From NCBI RefSeq assembly GCF_016858125.1, contig NZ_CP064781.1, positions 3,233,501 to 3,297,500 on the forward strand: 64,000 bases of DNA, in the 5' to 3' direction. Shown here one piece after another: positions 8,776 through 18,940 of this stretch. A program made the position numbers and the translations under genes. The notes under the pieces were generated by a model. It worked only from the letters and a program-made list of their open reading frames with translations. It was not told where the DNA came from and did not search any database. Origin of the DNA: Azospira restricta (lineage in GTDB: Bacteria > Pseudomonadota > Gammaproteobacteria > Burkholderiales > Rhodocyclaceae). Position 1 is the first letter of the stretch. Each line of letters begins with the position of its first letter.

Positions 8776-11412
8776 TCAGCCGCGGAACGCCGAGAACCAG
8801 GCGTTCGCCTCCTGCGGCCGGGCGTACAGGTAGCCCTGGTGCACCATCGGGTAGCGGGTATCGAGGTAGTCGGCCTGGGCGCGCGTCTCGACCCCCTCGG
8901 CGACCACCTGCAGCTCCATCAGCCGCGCCACGGCGAGGATGGTGTCGACCAGCGCGGCATCGTTGGCGTCGGTGGTCACGTCGCGGATGAAGCCGCGGTC
9001 GATCTTCAGTTCGTGGATCGGCAGCCGCTTCAGGTAAGAGAGGCTGGAATAGCCGGTGCCGAAGTCGTCGAGCGAGAAGCGGATGCCGAGGTCCTGCAGG
9101 CGGAGCATGCGCGCGACGACCTCGTCGACGTTGCCGATGACCAGGCCCTCGGTCACCTCGAGCACCAGGTGGCTGCCGTCGGCGCCGGTCTGGCGCAGAA
9201 TCTCGGCGACGCGCTCGACGAAATCCGGCTCCTGGAAGTGCTGCGGGCTGATGTTCACCGAGATGCGCAGCGGCCGCCCGCCGGCGTCGAGGCGGGCGAG
9301 CAGCCGGCAGGCTTCGGTCAGCACCCAGCGGTCGAGGACGCCGACCAGGTTGCAGCCCTCGGCCACCGGCACGAAACTCGCCGGCGGCACCAGCCCGCGC
9401 CGCGGGTGTTCCCAGCGCACCAGCGCCTCGGCGCCGACCGGCGTCTTGTCCGGGCCGATCTGCGTCTGCAGGTAGAGGCGCAGCTCGCCGGCCTCGATCG
9501 CCTGGCGCAGCTCCTGCTCCAGCTCGTAGCGGTCGCGGACGGCGTCGCCCATGCGCGATTCGAAGAACTTGACGCGCCCGCCGCCGCCCGCCTTCGCCTG
9601 ATGCATCGCGAGGTCGGCCTGGCGCAGGACGTCCATCGCCGTATCGGCGCCGGCCTCGGGGAACAGCGCGATGCCGATGCTGCACTCGACGCGCAGCTTG
9701 CCGTCGTGGATGTCGATGCCGCCGTAGAGTCTGCTGCGCAGCTTCTCGGCGGTGCGCAGCGCCGCCGCGGCCAGTTCCTGCCGGTCGTGCGCACGCGGCC
9801 CGAGCAGGATGGCGAACTCGTCGGCATCGAGGCGGGCCACCAGGTCGTCGTCGCCGAGCGTGTCCACCAGCGACGAGGCGATCGACAGCAGCACCGTGTC
9901 GCCGACGGTGATGCCGCGCGCCTCGTTGAGCAGCTTGAAGCGGTCGATGTCGAGCAGCAGCACGCAGGAGGCCGTCCCGTCTCGGTGCGATGCGGCGAGC
10001 GCCTGCGTCAGCCGCTCGCCGAACAGCGAGCGGTTACCCAGCCCGGTCAGCGGGTCGCGCCACGACAGCTGCTCGGCCAGTTCCTGCGCGCGGCGGACCT
10101 CCGACAGGTCGGAGAGCACGGCGACGTAGTGGGAAACGGCGCCGTCCTCGTCGCGCAGCGCGGTGATGCGCAGCCACAACGGGCGCCGCTCGCCGTCGCG
10201 CATGCGCCCGCTGACCTCGCCGAGCCAGCTGCCCTGCGCCTGCAGGTCGCGCCACAGGCCGGCGGCGAAGACGTCGTCGTCGCGTAATGCGCCGAGGACC
10301 TGCGGCAGCGCGCCAGCGACTTCGGCCCCGGCATAGCCGGTGATGCGCGTGAACGCCGCGTTCACGCGCTCGATGCGGCCGGCCGGGTCGGTGATCATCA
10401 CCGCCTCGCCCATCGTGTCGACGACCTGCGCCGCCAGCTGCTGCTGCGCCGCCGCCGCGCGGTGCTCGGTGATGTCCAGGCCGTGCCCGACGTAGCCGGC
10501 GAAGCCGCCGTCGCCGTCATAGCGCGGCGCCCCCTCGCAGACCAGCCAGCGGTAGGCGCCGTCGTGGCGGCGCAGGCGGCAGACGATGTTGAACTTCTCC
10601 TGGCGCGCCAGCGCGGCGTCGAGCGCCGCCTGGCAGCGCGCCAGGTCGTCGGGATGCACGCCCTCCAGCCAGCCGTGGCCGGTCTCCTGCTCGGCGCTGC
10701 GGCCGGTGAAGCGCAGCCAGGGACGGTTGAAGAACTCGGCGTCGCCGCCGACGCCGGCCATCCAGATCAGCGCCTGGCCGTTGTCGGCGAGCGCCCGGTA
10801 GCGCGCCTCGCTGGCGCGCAGCGCGGCCTCGGTCCGTTCGCGCTCGCGCATCTGGTGCAGCAGGCGGCGGTTGGTGTCGAGCACTTCCAGCGTGCGCACG
10901 CTGATGCTGTCGTAGAGCTCGCTGACGGTGTTGATCAGCGTATCGTGGCCGGCATCGCCCTCGGCGCTCGCCGACGGCAGTGCCGGCAGCGGCATGCCGA
11001 GCGCCGCCAGCTCCCGCGCCAGGCGGGCGTCGACGACGCCGATGTGCTGCACCAGCCACTTCCCGAGGAACGCGAGCAGGTGGTCGACGGCGTCGTCGGT
11101 GCACTCGCCGAGCATCGCCTCGGCCTTGTGCAGGCAGCGTGCGAAGCTGGTATGCGCGCGCAGGTGCGCGGCCTTGTTCTCCGGGCTCACCGGCCAGGCC
11201 GCCATCAGCTCCTCCTCGAGCCAGAAGTGGTGGCCAGCGTAGCTGCGCAGCTCCTGCAGCGACTCGCGGATCCGCCGCGGTTCGGCGCGGCGGCGGTGCA
11301 GGTCGGCAAGCGTAGCGAGCATGTCGAGCAGCTGCCGGTTCTCGCGGTCGAGCATCGACAGCCCGGTCGCCAGCCGGGCGTTCCACGCGGCCTGCGGCAG
11401 CACCGCGCTCAC
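8776..11412 (-). CDS. Hemerythrin-PAS-PAS-GGDEF-EAL signalling protein
   Basis: 878 residues from a GTG that overlaps the cheB stop (GTGA). Order: a hemerythrin-like bundle (1-135), PAS (about 170-290), PAS (about 300-410), GGDEF (about 420-590), EAL (about 600-860). The hemerythrin ligands H61/62, E66, H83, H87, H123 and D128 are present, but the first His is Asn25 (DREN). The GGDEF signature reads DADEF (near residue 529), so cyclase activity is unlikely. The EAL domain keeps EALVRW, the NIS asparagine, [14 protein letters not shown] and the final E of AEGVET. It should therefore hydrolyse c-di-GMP, perhaps in response to redox or oxygen. It is the last gene of the chemotaxis operon. Confidence 0.9.
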   Translation of the reverse strand: MSAVLPQAAWNARLATGLSMLDRENRQLLDMLATLADLHRRRAEPRRIRESLQELRSYAGHHFWLEEELMAAWPVSPENKAAHLRAHTSFARCLHKAEAMLGECTDDAVDHLLAFLGKWLVQHIGVVDARLARELAALGMPLPALPSASAEGDAGHDTLINTVSELYDSISVRTLEVLDTNRRLLHQMRERERTEAALRASEARYRALADNGQALIWMAGVGGDAEFFNRPWLRFTGRSAEQETGHGWLEGVHPDDLARCQAALDAALARQEKFNIVCRLRRHDGAYRWLVCEGAPRYDGDGGFAGYVGHGLDITEHRAAAAQQQLAAQVVDTMGEAVMITDPAGRIERVNAAFTRITGYAGAEVAGALPQVLGALRDDDVFAAGLWRDLQAQGSWLGEVSGRMRDGERRPLWLRITALRDEDGAVSHYVAVLSDLSEVRRAQELAEQLSWRDPLTGLGNRSLFGERLTQALAASHRDGTASCVLLLDIDRFKLLNEARGITVGDTVLLSIASSLVDTLGDDDLVARLDADEFAILLGPRAHDRQELAAAALRTAEKLRSRLYGGIDIHDGKLRVECSIGIALFPEAGADTAMDVLRQADLAMHQAKAGGGGRVKFFESRMGDAVRDRYELEQELRQAIEAGELRLYLQTQIGPDKTPVGAEALVRWEHPRRGLVPPASFVPVAEGCNLVGVLDRWVLTEACRLLARLDAGGRPLRISVNISPQHFQEPDFVERVAEILRQTGADGSHLVLEVTEGLVIGNVDEVVARMLRLQDLGIRFSLDDFGTGYSSLSYLKRLPIHELKIDRGFIRDVTTDANDAALVDTILAVARLMELQVVAEGVETRAQADYLDTRYPMVHQGYLYARPQEANAWFSAFRG

Positions 11413-12473
11413 GGCCGGCCTCCGCCGACCAGCGCCTCGGGGATGCGTTCGAGCGGCAGGATGCGCTCGGCGGCGTCGAGCCTGATCGCCTCCTTCGGCA
11501 TGCCGAAGACGACGCAGCTCGCCTCGTCCTGCGCCACGGTGCGCGCGCCGGCGTCGCGCATCTCCTTCAGGCCGCGCGCACCGTCGTCGCCCATGCCGGT
11601 CATGATCACCCCCAGCGCGTTGCGGCCGGCGGCGCGGGCGACCGAGCGGAAGAGCACGTCGACCGAGGGCTTGTGCCGGTTGACCGGCGGCCCGTCGCGC
11701 ACGTCGACGATGTAGTGCGCACCGCTGCGCCGCACCGCCATGTGCCGCCCGCCGGGGGCGATCAGCACGCGGCCGGGGAGCACCCGCTGCCCGTCCGCGG
11801 CTTCCAGCACCTCGACCGCGCAGAGCTGGTCGAGGCGCTGCGCGAACAGCGCGGTGAATTTCTCGGGCATGTGCTGGACGACGACGATGCCCGGCGTCGT
11901 CCGCGGCAGCCGGCCGAGCACCGCCTCCAGCGCCTGCGTGCCGCCGGTCGAGGTGCCGATCGCGATCAGGCGGTCGGTGGTCTCGGCCATTGCGCCGGCG
12001 GCCGGCTCGGCGGCGGCGGCCAGCGGCCGCGCGGCCGACAGCGCACCGCTGCGCCCGAGCGCACGCAGGTTGGCGCGCGCGGCGCCGCGCACCGCCGCCA
12101 CCAGGTCGTCGGCGGCGTCGTGCAGGAAGGACTTCAAGCCCAGCGTCGGCTTGGTGATGATCGACACCGCGCCGGCGGCGAGCGCCTGCATCGCCGTCTC
12201 CGAGCCCTTGCCGGTCAGCGTCGAGCAGACCACCACCGGCGTCGGGCGCTCGGCCATGATCTTCTTCAGGAAGGTGATGCCGTCCATGCGCGGCATCTCG
12301 ACGTCGAGCGTGATCACGTCGGGCCACGCCTTGTTCATGCGGTCGAGCGCGAACAGCGGGTCGGCCGCGGCGCCGACGACCTCGATGCCGGGCGCCCGGG
12401 AGAGCAGCTCGGTAACGACCTGGCGCACCACCGCCGAATCGTCGACGACCATCACGCGGATCGGATCAGCCAT
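11409..12473 (-). CDS. cheB: Chemotaxis methylesterase/glutamine deamidase CheB
   Basis: 354 residues. A receiver domain comes first (DD at 11-12, phospho-acceptor D57 in [11 protein letters not shown]), then a linker, then the methylesterase domain with GTSTGG (Ser nucleophile), VVVQHMPE (His) and MTGMGDDG (Asp). CheB removes methyl groups from chemoreceptors. The start overlaps the end of cheD by 8 bases. A longer frame upstream is a shadow of cheD. Confidence 0.96.
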   Translation of the reverse strand: MADPIRVMVVDDSAVVRQVVTELLSRAPGIEVVGAAADPLFALDRMNKAWPDVITLDVEMPRMDGITFLKKIMAERPTPVVVCSTLTGKGSETAMQALAAGAVSIITKPTLGLKSFLHDAADDLVAAVRGAARANLRALGRSGALSAARPLAAAAEPAAGAMAETTDRLIAIGTSTGGTQALEAVLGRLPRTTPGIVVVQHMPEKFTALFAQRLDQLCAVEVLEAADGQRVLPGRVLIAPGGRHMAVRRSGAHYIVDVRDGPPVNRHKPSVDVLFRSVARAAGRNALGVIMTGMGDDGARGLKEMRDAGARTVAQDEASCVVFGMPKEAIRLDAAERILPLERIPEALVGGGRP

Positions 12474-13005
12474 GTTGCCCTCCCCGGCGCCGCGCCGCGG
12501 TGCCGCCGTCGTCGGCGGCGTGGCGGACCCAGACGTCGCCGCTGGCGATGTCGAAAACGAGGTGGCGATGCCCGTCGCCGGCGAGGTGCTCGGCGACGAT
12601 GCGGAAGCCGTTCCGGCGCAGCAGGCGGCGGCCGGCCTCGATGTTGCCGCGGCCGATGTCGGTCGCCCGGCCGTCGCCGCCACCGTTGCGCGGCGCGAAC
12701 ATCCAGCCGCCGCCGAACAGCTTCGCCTCGTAGTCGCCCGGCTGCGTGCCGCGCACCGCCAGCTCGCGCAGGAACAGCGCCAGCGCGCCATCGGCGTAGC
12801 GGCCGTCGCTGCCGCCCGGGCTGCCGCCGCGCTCGGGCAGCAGGTAGTGGCACATGCCGCCGTGGCGCAGCTGCGGATGCCAGACGGTGATCGCGACGCA
12901 GGAGCCGAGCAGCGTGCGCAGGCGCGTGCGGCCGTCGCCGAAATGGAAGTCGCCGGGATCGAGGAAGAAGTCGACCGGCTCGCGGCTGGCGAGATAGGTA
13001 GCCAT
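12466..13005 (-). CDS. cheD: Chemoreceptor glutamine deamidase CheD
   Basis: 179 residues. The CheD core is clear: [14 protein letters not shown] with the catalytic Cys, GGMCHYLLP with the catalytic His, [13 protein letters not shown], and [10 protein letters not shown]. CheD converts receptor glutamines to glutamate, tuning methylation sites, and can bind CheC-type proteins, which are absent here. It is tightly packed between cheR and cheB. Confidence 0.95.
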   Translation of the reverse strand: MATYLASREPVDFFLDPGDFHFGDGRTRLRTLLGSCVAITVWHPQLRHGGMCHYLLPERGGSPGGSDGRYADGALALFLRELAVRGTQPGDYEAKLFGGGWMFAPRNGGGDGRATDIGRGNIEAGRRLLRRNGFRIVAEHLAGDGHRHLVFDIASGDVWVRHAADDGGTAARRRGGQHG

Positions 13006-13007
13006 GC

Positions 13008-13832
13008 TCAGTCCCGGCGGTAGATCGTCGGCCGCTCCTGGCGCAAGGCCGTCGAGATGCCGTTCAGGCTTTCCGAATGGCCGATGAACAGCCAGCCGCC
13101 GCGGCGGATGCGGCCGGCGACGCGGGCGACGATCTCGCGCTTGGTCGGCAGGTTGAAGTAGATCAGCACGTTACGCAGGAAGACCACGTCGAATTCGCCG
13201 ACCGCGGCCAGCGACGCGTTCAGGTTGGCCTCGGCGAAACGCACCCGCCGGCGCAGCTCCGGCGCGACGCGCAGCGTGCCGGTACGGCGGCCGATGCCGC
13301 GCAGCAGGTAGCGCCGCTGGTAGGCCGCCGGCACGCCGTCGATGCGCTCGGTGCCGTAGATGCCGGTACGCGCGCGTTCAAGGACCTCGCGGCTGATGTC
13401 GGTGGCGAGAATCTCCCACGGCTGGTCCTCGCCGAGGCGGTCCATCAGCACCATCGCCAGGCTGTAGGCCTCCTCGCCGGTCGAGCTCGCCGCGCTCCAG
13501 ATACGCAGCGGCCGGCCGCCGGCATGGCGCGCCGCCAGTTCGTCGAGGACCGGGCCGGCGAAATACTCGAAGTGCTTCGGCTCGCGGAAGAAGTAGGTCT
13601 CGTGCGTGGTCAGGAGGTCGAGCATGCGGTGGTACTCATCGCCGTCGCCGCCGTCGGCGACCAGCCGGTAGTAGTCGGCGAAGCTCGCCAGCCCGCGCTC
13701 GCGCACGCGCCGCGCCAGCCGACCGCAGACCAGATGCTTCTTGCTGTCGGCAAGATCGACGCCGGCCACCCGGCGCATCAGGTCGCGGAACTGCCGGAAC
13801 TCGCCGTCGCTGATCGCCAGGTCGCCGCCCAT
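13008..13832 (-). CDS. cheR: Chemotaxis methyltransferase CheR
   Basis: 274 residues. An N-terminal helical domain (about 10-75) binds receptor. The SAM-binding core IWSAASSTGEEAYSLAMVL follows, then LATDISREVLERAR, FDVVFLRNVLIYF and GWLFIGHSESLNG. CheR methylates receptor glutamates using S-adenosylmethionine, opposing CheB. The spacing of 2 bases to cheD supports one transcript. Confidence 0.96.
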   Translation of the reverse strand: MGGDLAISDGEFRQFRDLMRRVAGVDLADSKKHLVCGRLARRVRERGLASFADYYRLVADGGDGDEYHRMLDLLTTHETYFFREPKHFEYFAGPVLDELAARHAGGRPLRIWSAASSTGEEAYSLAMVLMDRLGEDQPWEILATDISREVLERARTGIYGTERIDGVPAAYQRRYLLRGIGRRTGTLRVAPELRRRVRFAEANLNASLAAVGEFDVVFLRNVLIYFNLPTKREIVARVAGRIRRGGWLFIGHSESLNGISTALRQERPTIYRRD

Positions 13833-13854
13833 CGCTTTTCTCCGCCCGCCGGTT

Positions 13855-14385
13855 TCAGGCCGTCGCCTCGGCGAAGCCGCCGAGGGTCGCCAGTTCGTCG
13901 ACCGAGAACACCTTGCCGACGTCGAGCAGGATCACGAAGCGGCCGTTCACCCGCCCCATGCCGGCGATGAAGTCGGTGCGGATGCGCGCGCCGAAGGCCG
14001 GCGGCGGCTCGACGTCCTCGGCCGGGATCTCCATCACCTCGTTCACCGCGTCGACCATCACGCCCAGCGTCTGCGTCGCCTCCCCGCCCTCGACCTCGAC
14101 GATCACCACGCAGGTGCGCCGCGCCACCGCCGAGGCCCCCTGGCCGAAGCGCGCCGAGAGGTCGATCACCGGCACCACGGCGCCGCGCAGGTTGATCACG
14201 CCGCGGATCGTCTCCGGCATCATCGGCACCTCGGTCAGCGTGCCGAACTCGATGATCTCGCGGATCTGCAGGATGTCGATCGCGAAGACCTCGCCGTTGA
14301 GCGTGAAGGCGAGATACTGGCGCCCGCCGCCGCCCTCGACGCGCGGCGCGCTGGCGCCGGCGACCACCATGCTCGTCTGTACCAT
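13855..14385 (-). CDS. cheW: Chemotaxis coupling protein CheW
   Basis: 176 residues made almost wholly of a CheW domain: YLAFTLNGEVFAIDILQIREIIEF, VPMMPETIRGVINLRGAVVPVIDLSARFG, and the closing GRFVILLDVGKVFS. It joins receptors to the CheA P5 domain. It lies between mcp and cheR. Confidence 0.94.
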   Translation of the reverse strand: MVQTSMVVAGASAPRVEGGGGRQYLAFTLNGEVFAIDILQIREIIEFGTLTEVPMMPETIRGVINLRGAVVPVIDLSARFGQGASAVARRTCVVIVEVEGGEATQTLGVMVDAVNEVMEIPAEDVEPPPAFGARIRTDFIAGMGRVNGRFVILLDVGKVFSVDELATLGGFAEATA

Positions 14386-14397
14386 GGCGGCCTCCCT

Positions 14398-16041
14398 TCA
14401 GACGCGGACGTAGTCGGGGTCGTCGTCGGGGATCGGCAGCAAGCGGGCGAGGTCGCGCCGCTCGCCGGCCTTCTTCGCCAGCGGCGTCACTTTCGCCCGC
14501 GCGGCCACCGCCGGGATGCGCGCCGCCGCGCCGCCTTCGAGCCGGAACAGGCTGACCAGCCGCTGCAGCTGCTCGGCCTGGCCGCTCATCTCCTCGGCGG
14601 TCGCCGACAGCTCCTCGGAGGCCGAGGCGTTCTGCTGCGTGGTCTGGCTGATCTGGCTCATCGCCGTGTTGATCTGGCCGGCACCGGCGGACTGCTCCTC
14701 GGAGGCGGCGGTGATCTCCTGCACCAGCTCGGCGGTCTTGCGGATCGACGGCACCATCTGGTCGAGCAGCGTGCCGGCCTTCTCGGCGGTCTTCACGCTG
14801 CTGCCGGCGAGCTCGCCGATCTCCTGCGCCGCCACCTGGCTGCGCTCGGCCAGCTTCCGGACCTCGGCGGCGACCACCGCGAAGCCCTTGCCGTGCTCGC
14901 CGGCGCGCGCCGCCTCGATCGCCGCGTTCAGCGCCAGCAGGTTGGTCTGGTAGGCGATGTCGTCGACGATGCCGATCTTGTCGGCGATCGACTTCATCGC
15001 CTCGACCGTCGCGCGCACCGCCTGGCCGCCGTCGGTCGCGTCGCCGGCGGATTTGCTGGCGATGCCGTCGGTGACCTTGGCGTTCTCGGTGTTCTGCGCG
15101 ATCGAGCTCGACATCTGCTCGATCGACGCGGTCGTCTCCTCGAGGCTAGCCGCCTGCTCGGACGACGCCTGCGCCAGCGACTGCGAGGTGGCGCTGACCT
15201 GCTCGGACGCCGCCGACAGGGAATCGGCCGCCGAACGCACTTCGCCGATCGTCTGCGCCAGCTTGTCGACCATCGTCTTCATCGCGAACAGCAGGCTGTC
15301 CTGGTCGCCGCGGCGCAGCTCGACCTGTACCGTCAGGTTGCCGTCGGCCACCTGGCGCGCCACCTCGGCGGCGTAGAACGGCTCGCCGCCGAGCTGGCGA
15401 CTCAGGCTGCGGATGATCAGCAGCGCGGCGACCACCGCCACCAGCAAGGCCGCGACGACGCTGCCGAGCACCAGCAGGCGCGCCGATTCGTAGGCTTCCT
15501 TCGCTTCCTTGACACCGGCATCGAGCAGATCGCCCTGGAACTTGGCGAAGGCGTTGGCGCTCGCCTGGTAGCTGCGCAGGATCGGCCGCAGCTCGTTGTT
15601 CAGGTAGTTGCGCGCGCCGTCCTGGTCGCCGGCCTCGATCAGCGCAATCAGCCGCTCCTGGCCGGCAATGTAGCGCTGCCGGTTCTCGATGATCTCCTGC
15701 AGCAGCTCCTTGCCCTTCGGGTTCTGCACCACCTCCTTCAGCTTCTCGACGATGCCGCCCAGCGTGCGCCGGGTCTCCAGCACCGTCTCCTTCTGCCGCT
15801 GGAGATCCTCGCGGGAACTGCTGAGCATCATGTTGCGCAGCGCGATGCCGATGCCGCTGCTGTGCACGACGATGTCGCTGGCCATGTGCGCACGCGGCCA
15901 GCGTTCCTCGCCGACCGCGCGCAGCGATTCGTTGAGCTGGCCCATGCGGGTGATGCCGATGGCGGAGACGACGAGCAGCAGCAGGATGACCAGCCCGAAT
16001 CCGAGCGCCAGCTTGGTAGCGACCTTCATGTTTGCGAACAT
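14398..16041 (-). CDS. Methyl-accepting chemotaxis protein
   Basis: 547 residues from the ATG at 16041, which has a GGAGG site at the right distance. There is an N-terminal membrane helix ([20 protein letters not shown]), a periplasmic four-helix-bundle ligand domain (about 35-190), a second membrane helix ([21 protein letters not shown]) and a HAMP-like region. The signalling hairpin has the tip [32 protein letters not shown]. No NWETF-type pentapeptide is at the C-terminus. It should sense an unknown periplasmic signal for the CheA/CheW of this operon. Confidence 0.93.
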   Translation of the reverse strand: MFANMKVATKLALGFGLVILLLLVVSAIGITRMGQLNESLRAVGEERWPRAHMASDIVVHSSGIGIALRNMMLSSSREDLQRQKETVLETRRTLGGIVEKLKEVVQNPKGKELLQEIIENRQRYIAGQERLIALIEAGDQDGARNYLNNELRPILRSYQASANAFAKFQGDLLDAGVKEAKEAYESARLLVLGSVVAALLVAVVAALLIIRSLSRQLGGEPFYAAEVARQVADGNLTVQVELRRGDQDSLLFAMKTMVDKLAQTIGEVRSAADSLSAASEQVSATSQSLAQASSEQAASLEETTASIEQMSSSIAQNTENAKVTDGIASKSAGDATDGGQAVRATVEAMKSIADKIGIVDDIAYQTNLLALNAAIEAARAGEHGKGFAVVAAEVRKLAERSQVAAQEIGELAGSSVKTAEKAGTLLDQMVPSIRKTAELVQEITAASEEQSAGAGQINTAMSQISQTTQQNASASEELSATAEEMSGQAEQLQRLVSLFRLEGGAAARIPAVAARAKVTPLAKKAGERRDLARLLPIPDDDPDYVRV

Positions 16042-16079
16042 AGTGTTGCCTCCTGGGAAAACCTGGATGAACGGAACGC

Positions 16080-18227
16080 TCACGCCGCTGGCGCGGGCGT
16101 CGGAACCTTCGTGCCGGCCGGCAACGCCGCGCCATGCACGAGCTGGGCGACGTCGAGGATCAGCGCCACCTCGCCGCTGCCGAGAATGGTCGAGCCGGAA
16201 ATGCCGCTGACCCCGGAAAAGAGCCGGCCGAGCGGCTTGATCACCGTCTGGCACTCGCCGAACAGGCGGTCGACGGCGATCCCCGCCTTGCGCCCGCCGA
16301 AGCGCACGACGACGATGTTCTGCCGCAGCGGCTCGTCGCCGGCGACGGCGAACACCCGGCGCAGGCGCAGGAAGGGCAGCACCTCGCCGCGCAGGTTCAG
16401 GTAGTCGGCGCCGGCGGCGCCGGCCGGCAGCTCGATGCATTCGACGACGGTGTCGAGCGGCACGATGAAGGTGGCCAGCCCGACGCCGACCTGGAAGCCG
16501 TCGATGATCGCCAGCGTCAGCGGCAGGCAGATGCGCATCGTCGTCCCCTGCCCCGGCCGGCTGTCGATGTCGAGCGTGCCGCGCAGCGCCTCGACGTTGC
16601 TCTTCACCACGTCCATGCCGACGCCGCGCCCGGACAGGTTGGTGACCTGCTCGGCGGTCGAGAAGCCGGGTTCGAGGATCAGGCGATGGATGTCGGCCGG
16701 CGCCAGGCTGGCATCGGCCGCCACCAGCCCCTTGGCGATCGCCTTCTGCAGGATGCGCTCGCTGTTCAGTCCGCCGCCGTCGTCGGCGACCTCGATGACG
16801 ATGCTGCCCGACTCGTGGTAGGCATTCAGCGACACCGTGCCGCGCGCCGGCTTGCCGGCCGCGGTGCGCCGCTCCGGCGGCTCGATGCCGTGGTCGATGG
16901 CGTTGCGCACGAGGTGCATCAGCGGGTCGCCGATGCGCTCGACCATCGACTTGTCGAGCTCGGCGTCGGCGCCGCTGATCGCCAGTTCGATGTCCTTGCC
17001 GAGCTCGCGGGCGACGTCGCGGACGACGCGCGGGAAGCGGCCGAAGACCTCGCCGATCGGCGTCATGCGCAGGCGCAACGCCGAGTCGCGCACGTCCTCG
17101 ACCAGCCGCAGCAGGTTCGACGCCGCCTCCTGCAGCTCGCGCTGGTTCGCCCGCTTCGCCTGCAGCTGTGTCGCCGCGCCGGCGATCACCAGCTCGCCGA
17201 CCTGGTCGATCAGGGCGTCGAGCCGGTCGGCGGGGATCTTCATGCTCTTCGCCTCGCTGCTGCGCCGCTCCTCGACCTTCTTCTGCTGCGCCAGCGCAGC
17301 ATCGACCAGCGCCGGCTGCACCGCGCCCTGGCCGACCAGCATCTCGCCCAGTCGCACCGGCGGCGCGGCTTCCTGCTGCGCGGCAAGCGCACGCGCCAGC
17401 TCGTGTTCGGTGACGCTGCCGCAGGCGACGAGCAGTTCGCCGAGGCGGAACTTGTCCTCGCCGGACTCCTCGATCAGCGCCAGGAAATCGTCCAGGCGGC
17501 TGTGCGGCGGCAGAATCGTGATCCGCGCCTGGTCGAGCACGAACTCGAAGACGCCCTCGATTTCCGCCTTGCTGGCGCCGCTCTTCAGCGCCACCTCGAA
17601 GCCGAGGTAGCACAGCTCCGGGTCGAGCGCGGCGAGATCGGGCAGCATGTCGGCCACCGTCTCGAGATGCACCACGGTGCCGAGACTGCCGAGAAAGTGG
17701 ATCATTGCCAGCGGATCGAAGCCGGACTGAAGCACCTCGCGCTCGAAGCGCAGCGACAGGTGCCAGCAGTCGTTGCCGAGCGGCCCGCCGCCGCTCGCCT
17801 CGACCGCCACCAGCGGCGCCGCGACGGTCGCCGGCAGGTCCGCAGGGCGCGCGCCGCCGCCGGCGGCGCGCAGGCCATCGAGCAGCGCCGGCGCGGGCGG
17901 CGCCTCGCCGCCGGCGGTGGCCGCCGCGACCAGCGCCGCCATGTGGTCGCGCGCTTCGAGCAGCAGGCCGACCAGCGCCGGCGTGAACGCCAGTTCGCCC
18001 TGGCGCAGGCGGTCGAGCACCGTCTCCACCTCGTGCGTGAAGCGCACCACCGGGTCCAGCCCGAACAGCCCGGCCGAGCCCTTGATCGTGTGCGCGCAGC
18101 GGAACAGCGCGTTCATCTCCTCGCCCTCGAGCGCGTCGCTCTCGGCGCGCAGAAGGATGCGCTCCATGTCGGCGAGGAGGTCGCGACTCTCGTCGAAGAA
18201 GGTCGCCAGTGCCTGCGAGAGGTCCAT
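16080..18227 (-). CDS. cheA: Chemotaxis histidine kinase CheA with embedded MshEN-like motifs
   Basis: 715 residues. Hpt (P1) domain with phospho-His46 in [10 protein letters not shown]; a CheY-binding-like segment (about 150-240); then two 24-residue repeats, [10 protein letters not shown]...LAAQ (261-284) and [10 protein letters not shown]...LAQQ (292-315); dimerisation P3 (about 328-380); the ATPase P4 with [24 protein letters not shown] and [10 protein letters not shown]; and CheW-like P5 at the end. It phosphorylates CheY and CheB. The repeats fit the published c-di-GMP-binding MshEN pattern, unusual in a CheA. The start at 18227 is chosen because it opens the Hpt domain. It ends 38 bases before mcp. 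Confidence 0.95.
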   Translation of the reverse strand: MDLSQALATFFDESRDLLADMERILLRAESDALEGEEMNALFRCAHTIKGSAGLFGLDPVVRFTHEVETVLDRLRQGELAFTPALVGLLLEARDHMAALVAAATAGGEAPPAPALLDGLRAAGGGARPADLPATVAAPLVAVEASGGGPLGNDCWHLSLRFEREVLQSGFDPLAMIHFLGSLGTVVHLETVADMLPDLAALDPELCYLGFEVALKSGASKAEIEGVFEFVLDQARITILPPHSRLDDFLALIEESGEDKFRLGELLVACGSVTEHELARALAAQQEAAPPVRLGEMLVGQGAVQPALVDAALAQQKKVEERRSSEAKSMKIPADRLDALIDQVGELVIAGAATQLQAKRANQRELQEAASNLLRLVEDVRDSALRLRMTPIGEVFGRFPRVVRDVARELGKDIELAISGADAELDKSMVERIGDPLMHLVRNAIDHGIEPPERRTAAGKPARGTVSLNAYHESGSIVIEVADDGGGLNSERILQKAIAKGLVAADASLAPADIHRLILEPGFSTAEQVTNLSGRGVGMDVVKSNVEALRGTLDIDSRPGQGTTMRICLPLTLAIIDGFQVGVGLATFIVPLDTVVECIELPAGAAGADYLNLRGEVLPFLRLRRVFAVAGDEPLRQNIVVVRFGGRKAGIAVDRLFGECQTVIKPLGRLFSGVSGISGSTILGSGEVALILDVAQLVHGAALPAGTKVPTPAPAA

Positions 18228-18229
18228 GG

Positions 18230-18550
18230 TCACGCCCTCCCGTCGGAGGCGCGGAACAGCAGCGGGTCGCCGAGCTGCTGTCCGAGGTTGGCGAGCTCGA
18301 GCAGGCTCAGCACCGCCGCCGAGTGGTTGACGAAGCGCACCGTCCTGCCGGCGCAGCGCTTCGCGGCGAGCATGATCTGCAGCCCGGCGCTGTCCATCTC
18401 CTCGACGCCGGCGAGGTCGACCTCGGTTTCGTCGTGGCCGAGCACGGCGACGCCGAGCGCATCGCCGACCTCGGCGGCATTGGCGACGGTCAGGTCGCCG
18501 TCGATGACGACGCGGCACGCACGGCCGGCTTCTTCGATACGCAAGCCCAT
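18230..18550 (-). CDS. STAS-domain protein (anti-sigma-antagonist-like)
   Basis: 106 residues forming one STAS domain: [19 protein letters not shown], then [23 protein letters not shown], with the conserved Ser of DSAG that is phosphorylated in SpoIIAA/RsbV relatives. No anti-sigma kinase is nearby. Its place between cheY and cheA, two bases before cheA, suggests a scaffold or switch role in this chemosensory system. That is inference. Confidence 0.9.
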   Translation of the reverse strand: MGLRIEEAGRACRVVIDGDLTVANAAEVGDALGVAVLGHDETEVDLAGVEEMDSAGLQIMLAAKRCAGRTVRFVNHSAAVLSLLELANLGQQLGDPLLFRASDGRA

Positions 18551-18560
18551 GGTCCGCTCC

Positions 18561-18926
18561 TCACATCACCAGTTTCGACACCGCCGCCAGCATCTGCTGC
18601 GGCTGGAAGGGCTTGACCACCCAGGCCTTGGCGCCGGCGTCCTGGCCGGCCGCCTTCTTGTCCTCGCCGGCCTCGGTGGTGAGCATGATCACCGGCGTGA
18701 AGCGGTAGCCGGCGTTCTTCTTCATCTCGCGCACGAAGCTCAAGCCGTCCATGTGCGGCATGTTGACGTCGGAGATGACGAGATGGATCTTCTGCCCGGT
18801 CAGCTTGCCCAGCGCGTCGCGGCCGTCGCTGGCCTCGATCACGTCGTAGCCGGCGCCCTTCAGGGTCAGCGCCACCACCTGCCGCAGCGACGCCGAATCA
18901 TCGACGATCAGGATCGTTTTCGACAT
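18561..18926 (-). CDS. cheY: Chemotaxis response regulator CheY
   Basis: 121 residues, a single receiver domain. Acidic pair D9-D10, phospho-acceptor D53 (VISDVNMPHMDG), switch Thr in MLTTEAGED and Lys in WVVKPF. Phosphorylated by CheA, it acts on the motor or another output. It has a GGAGGACATTCC ribosome binding site. It follows the MCP-like gene closely. Confidence 0.94.
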   Translation of the reverse strand: MSKTILIVDDSASLRQVVALTLKGAGYDVIEASDGRDALGKLTGQKIHLVISDVNMPHMDGLSFVREMKKNAGYRFTPVIMLTTEAGEDKKAAGQDAGAKAWVVKPFQPQQMLAAVSKLVM

Positions 18927-18940
18927 GGAATGTCCTCCTG

